From the NCBI GenBank assembly GCA_963662175.1, contig OY759216.1, forward strand, positions 38,705,087 to 38,769,086: a DNA stretch of 64,000 nt, read 5' to 3'. Each line of letters opens with the position of its first letter. Positions within the stretch are counted from its first letter, which is position 1. Of the stretch, positions 21,140 to 31,794 are shown piece by piece. The position numbers and the translations under genes were made by a program. Origin of the DNA: Aradus depressus (Eukaryota > Arthropoda > Insecta > Hemiptera > Aradidae). The notes beneath the pieces are model-generated. The model had not been told where the DNA came from and ran no database searches. It worked only from the letters and a program-made list of their open reading frames with translations.

Positions 21140-21590
21140 CTTAAATACCGTAGAGATTTAAAAAAAAAAAAAGGAAGAGGGGGCTTAATTACCAAATCGT
21201 TAATAACGGCTGATGTTGAGAATGTATCAACATGAAATTTTATATGATGATACATAATCTCATAAGGACCAAACCCTCTCATTTTCAGGAGAATTAGCCA
21301 AATGGAAGGAGGGGTTAAGAAAAGAGGGGTTCAACTTAGTAATTTTAAATGAATTTATCAACAGGAAATTTTATATTTTGATTCAAAACTCCATAAGAAC
21401 GTCTCTTAACGGTTTTCAGCCAATCAGCCCCCATAAAGAACTTTTATGAGAATTGAAATTTTCCCTAAGCAGTACGTCTATGGATTTTGAGTCAAATTGG
21501 TCATAGAGGAGAGTTATTGAACACAATTCATTCGAACTGGGGAAGTACTTTGCCGGTGATTCATCCACCTCTTTTTTTTTGTCACGGCCG
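21140..21590 (-). repeat. Family B copy, inverted
   Basis: Submodules in reverse (GAATGTATCAACATGAAATT, CTCATAAGGACC, TTTTCAGCCAATCAGCC), ending with GAACTGGGGAAGTACTTTGC and CGGTGATTCATCC, the palindrome-side terminus. Confidence 0.8.
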
Positions 21591-21594
21591 ATTA

Positions 21595-22598
21595 GTTCAG
21601 AGAACTGCTAAAAGGATTGCTAGCGATTCAATTGATAAATAAATTATTTTAATTCTGAAACTTATACCTAGAAACAGAGAAATCTCCCTTTGAAAAAAAT
21701 ATCTGACATAGGTAAGGTTTTTGAAAAACGTAAGTTAGACCAGGATTTGTGATTCTTATGACAATTTCTTTCCCAAAAAACGCATAAAAAACAAAAAAAA
21801 AATGTTTCCGACCTCGTATTGTTTTATTATTCTTCTGTCTACTACTTTAGTCTCCGCTCTTGTTTTGTTTTATTATGCTACGGTCCTGCAGTAACAAGAA
21901 GAATGTTTCATAAATAGGCGCAATTATTCATGTTAATAACAGTAGCATATAATTAGTTTATTTTATAATTAACATTTTCAGAGCATAATTCAATTATAAG
22001 CTTGTCGTGGGATGTAGGTAAAAGTTAACTTATGGAATTTTTCACATTGAAAAGTAGGCTAATATAAAAATAATAACATTTAGCAACAACTTTGACTAAC
22101 TTTCCAATATATTACTAATACAAAAATCTAATCAATCTAAATTAATTTTCTTTAGTTATTAACTTAAACATCTAACTTCTAATATACGCGGCAATTTTCT
22201 TATTAACATTACGACTTTTTTACTTGTTAATTTGTAGTAAATAATATTTGAGAAACTTTTGAGAACCCTATTATCTCCCAGGATCCACTGCTGTCAATAT
22301 CTGAACAACAGAAACGAAAGCACTACATCCACTTTAACCTGGACGATGGTCAGCTGTCTCATCCAAGTATTGTGCTATAAGATGTATAGGGGAATGTATT
22401 TAATCGGTCAGAAAGTCCATGATTAGTAGATACACTCAAAGTTTTAATAACTGGTTATATAGCTAATTCACAAAAATCTTGATGTATACCTCTGGAAGAA
22501 TTATAAAAAAATATTTATTATATTTAAAAATTGTTTCTGCTATTAATATATATTACGTTTATTCATTCTTTATTGTTTTAATTTATTTTGTATTATTT
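21595..22598. other. Unassigned AT-rich sequence
   Basis: No recognised gene, RNA or transposon end. Open frames are short and AT-biased. Confidence 0.5.
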
Positions 22599-22599
22599 G

Positions 22600-22908
22600 T
22601 CAGTTATTATGACTCCTACCCAGGCTTTAACGACAAGGTCAAATTGCCTACTACCAGAGCGCACTTGGGACATGAGGCCGACTGTTCCTAAATTGTGCCT
22701 AAATTTTTATTCCTCTAGGATAGAGGTCTTTAACGAGTACTTGCATCTTACAGGCTCGGGACCATCGCTTAACTAGTCCCATCCGAAGGACGGCGTGCTT
22801 AAGTTTATTTTACCTCCCAGATATAAACTAAGGGCCTCGGCCGGGTTTCGAACCCGCTATCTTGAGCTCAGCAAGCAAGCATGCATATCACTGAGCTACC
22901 AGTGCTTT
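22600..22908 (-). mobile_element. SINE-1 copy, near full length
   Basis: Minus orientation: AGTTATTATGACTC tail side, GCTTTAACGACAAGGTC, CATCTTACAGGCTCGGGACC, GGACGGCGTGCTTAAGTTTA and the hairpin, then B box GGGTTTCGAACCC and A box CACTGAGCTACC at the end. About 15% divergence by eye from the intact copies. Confidence 0.92.
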
Positions 22909-22909
22909 C

Positions 22910-23932
22910 CATTTTTTTATTATTACTGATATTACTAATCTCATGTGACCTACTCTAAGATTTAAGAACTATTTATCCAAATAGATAAATAGTTCTATAT
23001 TCATTTTATAAGCTCTTGATGTATACATTTTTATGACGTATCCTATTGCCATGTTATGGTTTAATGTAAATAAATATTATTTTTATTTATTTAGGGACTC
23101 GCACTCGATTGTTAGCGAATCCCGGATATGTCGTGGGCTAAACGTGTATGAGATCTTTTGTCAAACGTGCTTTTCCCAAAATTTGTTGGAAGCATAATAA
23201 GACATGGTCATGGGACAATAGGAACAAGAAAGTGCGTAAGATGTAAAACATATTCAGAAAATCAGGGGACATGTTTAACGAGCCCTTGAGTTGAGTGAGA
23301 CTGTTTGACATTCCTGGGAAACTAGCCGATTCGTCTATTGTATGTCACTGCCGGAAGAATGCCTACTTTCCCATGAGCCTAAGACACCTCATCCAATGGT
23401 ACGACAAATTTTCAGGGAAAAAGTGAAAGGAGAAGCGTGCTCTCCTCGTCAGGAGTTAATTTGTGCAGGATGTCCGGGGGTCGTGACTCGACTCGCACCG
23501 CCCACCCGGGCTTCCCTCTCCAAAGTAGCGCGAGTCCGAACAATGCGTCACAGAGAATGGAGCAGAGAAATTCTCTAAACAGGATATAATATTAGGTGAT
23601 AATTTTCAGGTAATTCATTAGTACTTATTAACAAGTCAAAGAGGACCCTACCCGTTTACAGTGTTATTCCAAATCCGGAGAAAATCTCATCCGTAGATAC
23701 ATAGGCGGACGTGTCCCAAAACAATTATTCACCATAATAAAATTACGTTATCATTATTTATAATATTTTTCAATTTTTTTGTTAAAATGTTCGTTACTGC
23801 TGTAGTTCTACTGAGCTCAAGACCATGGAAGTGATGAAGTATACCGTAATTATAAAGAACATTAAAGCAGAAAAACAAACATATCTGCACAAAATTACTT
23901 TATCTTTTCTTTAAACCATAATCACACAGTGA
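22910..23932. other. Unassigned, includes a GC-richer 23.3-23.6 kb patch
   Basis: The interval 23330-23580 is markedly less AT-rich than its surroundings and holds a 78-codon plus-strand frame (MSLPEECLLSHEPKTPHPMV onward). I recognise neither strand. It may be a fragment of an old coding or transposon gene. The rest is AT-rich with a TATCCAAATAGATAAATAG small palindrome near 22973. Confidence 0.35.
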
Positions 23933-23933
23933 G

Positions 23934-24461
23934 TCAAGAACATGAGAATATAAAGCTGAAAATGTCTGTTCGTTGTACCGCTATAACTCACGAACGGCTT
24001 GATGGATTTGATTAATTTTTTTTTTAATTTGTTCGTCATCGTCTGTGGAAGGTTATAGGCGTATTAGTACCTCAATATCTGGTCCATCCTAGCATCCACC
24101 CACGCAATGTAACTCAAAAACCACTGCAATGATTAATGAGGAATCTTTTTGAATAGATAAGTTTTATCTACCGGAAGGTTAGGATCTATTTTTTAATCAA
24201 CCCCTGGTCCATCCCAGCATCCACTCACGCAATCTTTGTAACTCGAAAACCATTGCAACGATTAATGAGAAATCTTTTTGAATAAATTAGTTTTAGCTCC
24301 AAAGCTAGCATTACTACAGTTGAAGGACTCTAAGCCTTATTCCGTATGAATAATTGAAAATTATAACATCATGAATGTACTGTCGAGGAACTGAATAGCC
24401 TTATAGGAGATATTGGGAGAAATGTCAAAGTTCCCCGGGCAACGCCGGGTATTACTGCTAG
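23934..24461 (+). mobile_element. Non-autonomous Helitron-like element
   Basis: The right end has the Helitron signature: a short GC hairpin (CCCGG GCAACG CCGGG, 24434-24449), a spacer of 8 bases, then CTAG followed by T (24458-24462). The left part reads TCAAGAACATGAGAATATAA, then GTACCGCTATAACTCACGAA and CGGCTTGATGGATTTGATT, the type of 5' region I associate with insect Helitrons. A roughly 125-bp segment is tandemly duplicated inside. No Rep/helicase ORF. The 5' end is approximate. Confidence 0.72.
24075..24305 (+). repeat. Two-copy tandem duplication inside the Helitron
   Basis: Both copies contain CTGGTCCATCC, AGCATCCAC and CACGCAAT, then GATTAATGAG and AATCTTTTTGAATA. Copy 2 begins at about 24206. 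They differ at about 10 positions, so the duplication predates much of the decay. Confidence 0.8.
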
Positions 24462-24489
24462 TATAAGATAAATGAAAATAAAGGATCCC

Positions 24490-24905
24490 GGATCCCGATG
24501 AATCTAGAGGATAGACGAAAAGAGATAAGAATAATAAAAGAGGTAGATAGAGCTAACAGATTCCAAAATAAAAGTATTAAAAAAAATAAAAAGCAAAGTT
24601 GTGAAAAAAATCTGAAAAATAATCTGACGATCTTGGAACCGATTAATTCGAACAAGATGGAGAATGGGATAGTTGACCGTATTACGGACGCGTATAGGAA
24701 ACACCCTTAAAAAGAGGGTTTCAAAATAGGTTTCTTCAAAACGCGAAATAAGATTAATGAACATATGTATATAAATGAAACTAAAAATATAAGATAGAAG
24801 TAGAGTGTATCAGTTCGGTTTATACAGGTCAATCAGGACGTAAATTTAAAGAACACCCCTCTGAAATAAGGAAAAGAGGGGGAAATCTGCATTCCCTAAA
24901 CGTAG
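24490..24905 (+). pseudogene. Penelope-like element, RT C-terminus to GIY-YIG region
   Basis: A 70-codon frame from 24498 reads MNLEDRRKEIRIIKEVDRAN..., like the alpha-helical RT thumb end of Penelope-like elements. After frameshifts, GFKIGFFKTRNKINEHM and then YKIEVECISSVYTGQSGRKF plus KEHPSEIRKR (24788-24875) correspond to the linker and the start of the GIY-YIG endonuclease (pattern 'IYK..C..C...YIGQTGR.F..R..EH'). The catalytic GIY-YIG tyrosines are partly recognisable (YK, VY). The rest of the endonuclease and the RT core are missing. It starts about 30 bases after the Helitron end. Confidence 0.7.
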
Positions 24906-25096
24906 CAACGATATGGGTCACATTTTCAACGTAGCAACGGGAATAAAGTATCTCCATCTTTATGAAAAATGTAGAAAGCTTTTCTCTCTGGAAAATTAAT
25001 AGTGCAAGAAAAAATGGGAATTGATTTAAACGACCCAATCACTTCAAATTCTAAGTATTGAACTGATTCCAGGTCTACTTTGTGAAAATTCATAAT

Positions 25097-25330
25097 GAAC
25101 AGGAAAAAGGAATATACACACACTAAGGAATATAAACTCCACACACTACTTGTCAATATTTTCACTATATTGGTCAAAATTTTCACTATATTGGTCAAAA
25201 TTACACGACTATAGTTTCGCCTGTTACGGCATCATCAAGTGAACTAAACAGAGATTACTACTGAACTAACACAAGGCAGGACAAACAATGTTTATATTCC
25301 TTAGTGTGTGTATATTCCTTTTTCCTGTTC
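25097..25330. mobile_element. Foldback element with hammerhead-like motif
   Basis: Arms of about 41 bp, 25097-25137 and 25290-25330: GAACAGGAAAAAGGAATATA, CACACACTAAGG and the exact complement. Between them are two tandem copies of TTTTCACTATATTGGTCAAA and, on the minus strand (25212-25240), CTTGATGATGCCGTAACAGG then CGAAACTATAG: the GATGA box, a GCC/GGC hairpin and GAAAC. The Penelope-like fragment just upstream suggests these are its terminal repeats (inference). Confidence 0.7.
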
Positions 25331-25558
25331 ACTTCAAATTCTCACCCCTGTTAATGCGGTTTCTTGGAACACATTGCGGCACGGCTGGGGAGGAGTTCAG
25401 GGAAATTATTAAAAAATAACAAATACGTTTTCTAAACTTCCTAATAATTATGGAAATTTCTTGTTTCGTTTTCTTTCACATTTCGTAAGATTTTATTCAG
25501 TTTGCTTCCGACCATGTTTTAAAACAGTACTCGGCTAACGCTCATATATAAAATAGAA

Positions 25559-25890
25559 GTAATTAAAGTTTATAATCGAGAAAAGCCCAGCGTCAGGGAC
25601 TTAGCGCAAAGTTTAAGGTGAGAAAGACGCAGATCGCGACCATTTTAGAAGAAAGGATTGAACTTCTACTAATTCCAAACATGGAAATGAAAACGGCTTT
25701 CACAATAAAAAAAACCCGGTAAGAGTATTGAAATTGATCGCCATTGTTTCGAATGGTTTTGCCGAGTATGTGACAAAAATCTCTCTGTTTCTGGCTCTAT
25801 TATGATACAGGAAAAGGCATCCGAAGTCTCCGAAATTTTGGGGATCTTAAATTTCAAAGTGTCAAATGATTGGCTCGAAATTTTTAGAAT
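25559..25890 (+). pseudogene. pogo/Tigger-like transposase N-terminus, frameshifted
   Basis: Across three frames one reads EKPSVRDLAQ / KFKVRKTQIATILEERIELL, then GKSIEIDRHCFEWFCRVCDK and NLSVSGSIMIQEKASEVSEI plus LGILNFKVSNDWLEIF. This is the tandem helix-turn-helix arrangement of CENP-B-type DNA-binding domains in pogo/Tigger transposases (HTH followed by the 'W-F...S-x-x-I/L-Q-E-K-A...F-x-x-S-x-x-W-L' domain). Indels at about 25612 and 25712 break it. The DDE catalytic domain is missing. Confidence 0.85.
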
Positions 25891-25964
25891 ATATTTATAT
25901 TTATAATTATATTTTACTAAGTTTTACTGTGTATTATTTTTTTCAAATCAACATTAAATTTTTT

Positions 25965-26061
25965 CCCCTCTCGATAACGGACACCTCTCGATAACGGACA
26001 CCTTTCGATAAAAGACAACAACGGTAAACCCGACGATGTCCGCTATGGAGAGGCTTCACTG
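25965..26061. mobile_element. pogo-type right terminus with iterated motif
   Basis: On the minus strand the end reads CAGTGAAGCCTCTCCATAGC GGACA and abuts TA (26062-26063). The CAGT...CGGACA pattern and TA target fit pogo/Tigger. Just inside are repeated TCTCGATAACGGACACC units (three, one diverged). It is probably the right end of the element carrying the transposase remnant at 25.56 kb. I could not fix the left end. Confidence 0.75.
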
Positions 26062-26064
26062 TAT

Positions 26065-26704
26065 TTGTAAATGTTAAGGTAGTGGAGACAGATTTCAAAC
26101 TTTTTTTAAACAAAAGTACCATTAAAAAACTGTATTTTTTTTCATAGCACATCAGTGTCACCGGTTCATATGGTTATAGAAATAATTTAGCATTATATGT
26201 GAGATGATGCAGGTTATCCACGTGGCACTGTGAGATGATGTTCACCTTTCAAATTAGTCTAGTTACATGATGAGGCCCTCTAACCTATTTGGAGGATTCG
26301 AACCTCAGAGCCCCCAGGGGCCGCTATTATGTCTACCTGTCCGTCCGTCGGTTGGAATGTCTTCTCCCTTGGACAGAGAGCTACCCGCAACCCGGATAAC
26401 CTGTTGGATCTGGGCTAATGAGTATCTGTTTAGGACGTGTCAGTCTCGACCAAGTATCACTCATCTCACACCCAAATGAACAATTATCAAATCACTGTTA
26501 CTTGGTACTGTACACAAAGAACAATTAAAGAACAGTCTGGCCCCTTTAATATATCACAACTCATTAAATAATTAATCTACTAAAATAATTATTTTAGTGG
26601 TATTTTGAGTGGCCATTGTATAAAATAGAATCTTGTCTCTTAGACATGATAGATGACTGCTTTCTGCCCACATGTTGTTGAGACATATGAACAGATAACG
26701 TTAT
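26065..26704. other. Unassigned sequence
   Basis: A GC-richer stretch at 26267-26480 with a 70-codon frame is not recognised. No RNA gene seen. Confidence 0.4.
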
Positions 26705-27046
26705 GAATGTTAATGGAAATCGAGGTTCTGTCGTGTGAAAGAAAATGCAAAATTTGGCCAACGTTTCGAAAACTATTTATTTTCTTCTTCAGGGCCTTAT
26801 AATGACTTGAGTGGATGTGTGTGGTGACGGTGTTGTGAGTTTGTGTCCAGTGTAGTGAGTGCTCAATGCTCTGGACACAAACTCACAACACCGACACCAC
26901 ACACATCCACTCAAGTCATTATAAGGCCCTGAAGAAGAAAATAAATAGTTTTCAAAACGTTTGCCAAATTTTGCATTTTCTTTCACACGACAGAACCTCG
27001 ATTTCCATTAACATTGAAAAGATACTGTCGACTCTATAAGTCATTT
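26705..27046. mobile_element. Long foldback element with 12-bp TSD
   Basis: Arms of about 145 bp (26706-26850 and 26871-27014) pair from AATGTTAATGGAAATCGAGG inward through TTCTGTCGTGTGAAAGAAAA to TGTTGTGAGTTTGTGTCCAG. Perfect 12-bp direct repeats AGATAACGTTAT flank it at 26693-26704 and 27047-27058. The right side has an extra unpaired block GAAAAGATACTGTCGACTCT, also present at the start of the 56.4-kb relative. Each arm carries CTGAAGA-hairpin-GAAAC (26762-26792 minus; 26929-26958 plus, decayed to CAAAAC). No ORF of its own. Confidence 0.85.
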
Positions 27047-27289
27047 AGATAACGTTATACTTGATTGAGATAATGAAGGTTTGACTGTCACCCTGTAACC
27101 ATAATGTAAGAGAACCTTCCTTCCAAAATAGGTGTTATTCGTTATTCAATCTCCAGATCAAATGAATTGATGGAGAAATTCTAACTAAACATTGGGGGTA
27201 AATGTGGACAATAATGTGGAGAATCTTCAGTAAAGTAGTGCAGTACTTGGAAAAAAGTTGAATACTTCCATAGCAACCAATAGTTGACT

Positions 27290-27690
27290 TTCATAGGCTT
27301 CTGGATCCTCAGTATGAGTTTTGTGTCGATACATTCATTGCATCGACAGATATTACCGTTTTTGAGGCGAACTCCCTTCTCTAATCCCCCATTTTTTTAA
27401 CCAAATTCGCGGAAAATTAATATGTGTCGTCCTTATGAAGTTTTGTGTTAAGCCTCCCCCTAATCTCCCCTTCCCCTTGTTCGATTTGACTGAAAATCAA
27501 TAGGTGACGTCCTTATGGGCTTCTGGTTACACATATAAAATTTCATGACGATACATTTGTTAGATTGAATAGATAGGGTTATTGTGTTCACAGATACACA
27601 CTTTTTTTTTTAATTTTTGGAAAACAGGGGGTCGGAAAAAATTAAGTACTGGTAAAAATTCAACAGAAATTCTGACCGATTACGTATCTT
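27290..27690 (+). repeat. Family B submodules
   Basis: GTGTCGATACATTCATTGCA, GTTCGATTTGACTGAAAATC, ACGATACATTTGTTAGATTG and the end block with CAGGGGGTCGGAAAAA and CGATTACGTATCTTGG. Both termini are eroded. Confidence 0.75.
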
Positions 27691-27890
27691 GGTATTTCTG
27701 GTGAATTAAAATGAAAGCAAAGTATGAATTAAAGCAACTGTTGCCATGACTCAACAACCAGCTACCAAGAGGACGTGGTCTGCTTTCCTGGCAATAGGAC
27801 AAATAGTCTGGCTAAATAGATTAATGAATTATGACCTTGAAGTTACCGGCCTCTCGTTCTGAGAACATAGCTTAATTTCCCTTAGTTAAG

Positions 27891-28213
27891 TAGTTAGTTA
27901 TTATGACTCATGCCCTGGCTATAACTACGAGGTCATATCGCCTACTACCAGAGCACTCTGATGGACATGCGTCCGACTCTACTGTGGGAGTCCTAAATTT
28001 TGCCTACCCTAAATTTTTATTCACCAGGGGTATTTAACGAGTATCTGACATCGTACAGGCTCGGGACCATCGCTTAACGTCCCATCCGAAGGGCGGCGTG
28101 CTTAAGTTTATTTTACCTCCCAGATAAAATAAACTAAGGGCCTCGGTCGGGTTTTGAATCCACGTTCTTGAGCTCAGAAGCTAAGCAAGCATACCACTGA
28201 GCTACCGGCGTCC
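27891..28213 (-). mobile_element. SINE-1, full length, with TSD
   Basis: Minus orientation with B box GGGTTTTGAATCC and A box CACTGAGCTACC at the 28.2-kb end, body complete, tail side TAGTTAGTTATTATGACTCA. The 13-bp TSD TCCCTTAGTTAAG lies at 27878-27890 and 28214-28226. The (AACT)n tail type. Confidence 0.95.
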
Positions 28214-28379
28214 TCCCTTAGTTAAGAAGTCTCTATCTAGAGGGAGAGAAGTACTAGAGAAGGCAGACGAACCAAAGTTGTTTATAGGGTTTCTAGTTTC
28301 CCCTGCGAGATCCTTAAAATTACAAACTGAACCAAAAATAACTATTATTATTATTATTTGTATCCCGCAGTGATGCCAA

Positions 28380-30455
28380 GAAGCCTCACTTTATCTTCCA
28401 TCATAATGTCCTACCCCATTTGTGCTAATTTTCCGCCGCTGCGTAGTTGTCCCTAATCCTAAGGAAAGTCCGCCCCCCTCACCACAATGAAAGAGAAATC
28501 CCGCCGCAGCCACAGAGGCGAATCTGGTGCCATCTTGTGGTGACTCAGGTAAATACATTTTCCTATCCGCCCTATCTTGTTGTCTTCTTGCCCTAGATTC
28601 GTCTCTTCTTTCTTCCATTAGATTCTCTTTGCTTTTCTCATCTTAAAAGGCAATATTTCATTCTTTTAATGTTACCGCAGCCGTTGAATGGAACAAGCTT
28701 TATAAAGAAAGAACATTATATTGAAAAGGAAAGGATCTAATTTTGCGTTATCCTTTCTAAGATGAAGTGAAATGAAACCATTAGTGATCTTTTCAAAAAA
28801 AAAATTTCAATCAAGCATAGATACGAGCTACGGAAAAATCGGTGGAACTATTTGGAATGATAGATGTTTAAAGTAGGTATCGGTAGGGACTAAGGAAAAT
28901 CGGTAAGAACTACATTGAATGTGAACATTCTCTGCCCATATTTATAGTATATTTTAGTCAAATATATTTAGGATGACAGAATCATTTCCAACGGATATTT
29001 TTGCATTAATCCCATTATGAAACTAGAATTATTTCATTAGAAATGTTCTGCTTGGCAGCTGTCTCCTTAACAATTCATCCGGTTTATATATTTCGTTATT
29101 TCCTCTTCTTTCTCGACTTCTCTTTGACCGTGCGAACATTTTTCGAAAGTTGCGAAAAACTACTTTCTTAGACGCACATTGAATAACCTTTCAATGTTGA
29201 TAAGAAGGGACGACTTGATACTACTTACTGCATTGAAAAAATCTGTTTGAAATCCTGTAGAACGCTTTCCTTTGCAACATTAATTTCACCATATTCAATA
29301 TTTCTGCAGCAAGAAACATTCTTTTTCAGGTTTAGTGTCATTCAGAAATATATTTCCCGCCGTTTTCGAGAGATTTCTATGTTAATGTAAAGTATTTCCT
29401 AACGTTTTCATTATCTAGGTAACTTTGAAGTCTCAATTTTTTTCTGAATTTCTCATTGTTTTTACGACGCAAATAACATCTAATAATGAAAGTTGAAGTG
29501 TATTACAAAGTATTATTAATATGTTTTCGTCAAAGATTTAATTTCGCAGGAATTTCAGCAGAAGTTACTAAGGGCATGCATTTCTGTTTGGAAAATGGTA
29601 TAAATAAAACTGAAGTATAATGACTATGCCTAGAAAAGTACTTTGCAAGTCTTCTAGCTTAAATATCCAGCTTCGTGCTCAACAAATTTTAGAAATACGA
29701 AATTTATTTTCCAAATGAAAATAGATCATTTTCTATTCGCTTGAATACAATAGACTTGGACAGCTGAAAATATTTTTTTTCTTTTTAACTTTTTTTATAA
29801 ACCTAAATAGGTATAAGTTCTTGTCAATTCTTTTCTTTATGCAGCCAATACTTTCTAGCCTAGAAAGTTCAAATAAGAGAAGAAGAAAAAAATAAAATGA
29901 CTGAATTTGTTTCTATTGTGTAATGAAGAGTCATTGGGATGCATCCGTTCTGGCAGATTTTCAGAGAAAGCGAGCCCCCCCTCTTCATATTGTGAAATTA
30001 GTTGTGTAATAATGAGGAATTAAATCTTGTTGTTGGGTTTTTGTAATTAAGAAAAAGAGAAGAAAAAAAAAAAAAGTTAAAAAGACAATGGATTATGTAT
30101 CATACAAGATGTTACCGAATTAATATTATGTTATCCTGGGTGAAGAAATGCTCTAAAACCACGAACCGTAAAGAGATTCATCTTCATCTCCGGACGCAGA
30201 CTTGGTTTTATGTTAAGTTTTTCAGGACTCATCCCTTAATAAAATATTATTTGAGTTTTTAGGTCAACAATAAAATTATACAAATATATAGTTTTCCATT
30301 AATTGACAATTTGTCATATTGTCCACCAGAAGTACAATTACGCTAGTGTAAGTATAAAACACGAAATACTGACATTCAGACGATTATGTAGAAAAAAATT
30401 CATTGCGATGGTTGTTTGGTATCTGATTTATTAATATTTCACATCCAGACTATCT
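28380..30455. other. Two-kilobase gene-poor interval
   Basis: Bases 28391-28618 are GC- and CpG-richer, with a 75-codon minus-strand frame rich in R, E and G (MEERRDESRARRQQDRADRK...), not recognised. From 28630 to 30455 the DNA is AT-rich, without a recognised transposon, RNA or coding signal. About 28870-28960 weakly resembles the short repeats at 30460-30850. Confidence 0.45.
28526..28540 (-). promoter_or_regulatory. Possible CTCF-like motif
   Basis: Minus strand CCACAAGATGGCACC matches the vertebrate and fly CTCF core CCASYAGRKGGCRS at all but one position. A single match of this length can arise by chance. It lies in the only GC-rich island of this interval. Confidence 0.25.
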
Positions 30456-30860
30456 GCTGTACATACATAGGCAGAGAATGTTTATTTTCCATGCAGTCCC
30501 TTCCGATACTTACTATGCATACATCGGCAGCGAATTTTTACTTTACATGTAGTTCTTATCGTTTCTTCTATATATATACATAAAACCTTGAGAACGCCAT
30601 CCTTCGGATGGGGTATTAAGTGATGATCGCGAGCCTGTACAATGTCAAGTATTCATTAATGACCCTTACTCTAGTTGAATAAACCTGGTTAGGCGATATG
30701 ATGTCGTAGTTAAAGCCCGGGCATGAGTCATAATAACGAACAAATATATGCACAAGAATGTTAAGTTTCCATGTAGTTTCTCCAGATTTTTTGATAGTTC
30801 CTTCCGATGTCTATCATACATACTTAAGAACAGAACATATGTATGATTTATCCAATTAGA
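30450..30860 (+). repeat. Degenerate tandem repeats split by a SINE-1 fragment
   Basis: Three or four diverged units of about 75 bp share 'CATACATxGGCAGxGAAT', TTTCCATG and TAGTTCCTTCCGAT-like blocks (30465, 30525, 30745, 30820). The SINE-1 piece at 30589-30738 is inserted among them. Confidence 0.6.
30589..30738 (+). mobile_element. SINE-1 fragment with internal deletion
   Basis: Starts AACCTTGAGAACGCCATCCT and carries CGAGCCTGTACAATGTCAAG. It jumps from the GTTGAATAAA region directly to GGCGATATGATGTCGTAGTT, and ends GCCCGGGCATGAGTCATAAT. The head is missing and about 100 bases are deleted internally. Confidence 0.8.
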
Positions 30861-30861
30861 A

Positions 30862-31794
30862 AATGTTATTGACTCCAACCGCAATGACGCTAACCACACA
30901 ACCTGTTTAAACCTCATCGTTTATAAATATTGACCAATCTTAGATAATTTGTTCATGCCTGCTCACTTGTTTCTACATGAGTTCCACGTACGTGTGTAGT
31001 TAATACCTGCAGGAACCAACCGTTAATCTGTAATTTATCTTCCTTGGCACGAGGGAATGTTCGAAAGATGAGCCAGATGAGGAATGTAGCAACAGCCAGC
31101 ACCATCAAATGCCAATACAACTTTTACATTCGCAATTCGTCCTAAATACAGTATTATAAACAATTTACTTGCGAATTGGTGAATTTATATTTTTTATTAA
31201 ATTTTACTTCCCCAGCTATAGGAGGTTTTCAGCAGAGTTTTCAACGGAATTTCCTTGATTTCAAAAATGAAAAAAAAACCTTAAGGCGTAGTCAAGGTCC
31301 ACGCCGTAGATTTTCCGTGAAAACGTCGGAATAAATCATTTTTCATTTTCTTTTCGATGCTGCCGTAGCTCTTGCATTTGCTCGGCACTAGACTTTTTAG
31401 GTTTTTAAAATTCCTTTTGATATGAGCTTTCCTCTGATTTGCATTTTCTATAATTCGCGCATATTTACGATTCATATGAGACGACATCTAAACGCGTTAT
31501 TACGCTTCTAATTTTCAACAACGCTAATTCGCAACAATCATCCGCCGGCGCCCACACTAGCCCGATAACGTCACAAGCAATACAAACACTGCACAACAAA
31601 CATGCATAGACATGCTCTATCCATTGTGACCTCAACCGTTATTATCGCATTATTAGTCTCGTAGTTATTATCGATTAAAATCTGACGGTATTTTGTAACA
31701 CAAGAAAGTTTGACCGGCTATCACTGTGCTTAACGAGCGAATAGACGTTTTCACGTCAAAAATCTGCCTCTCTGTGCGTCTATCAACACGATAA
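30862..31794. other. Unassigned, with a family B end at 31.2 kb
   Basis: Bases 31202-31275 read TTACTTCCCCAGCTATAGGA and GTTTTCAACGGAATTTCC, the ACTTCCCCAGC terminus of an inverted family B copy. A 68-codon minus-strand frame (31281-31487) contains NQRKAHIKRNFKNLKSLVPS, faintly like a basic helix-loop-helix segment, but has no second helix. I do not call it a gene. Confidence 0.4.

Noticed and set aside
24498..24764. Minus-strand 86-codon F/I-rich frame
   Set aside because: Antisense of the Penelope-like fragment; composition artefact.
31281..31487. bHLH transcription factor exon (NQRKAHIKRNFKNLKSLVPS)
   Set aside because: Resembles only basic/helix 1; no loop-helix 2 follows and the frame ends in low-complexity sequence. 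Could be chance.
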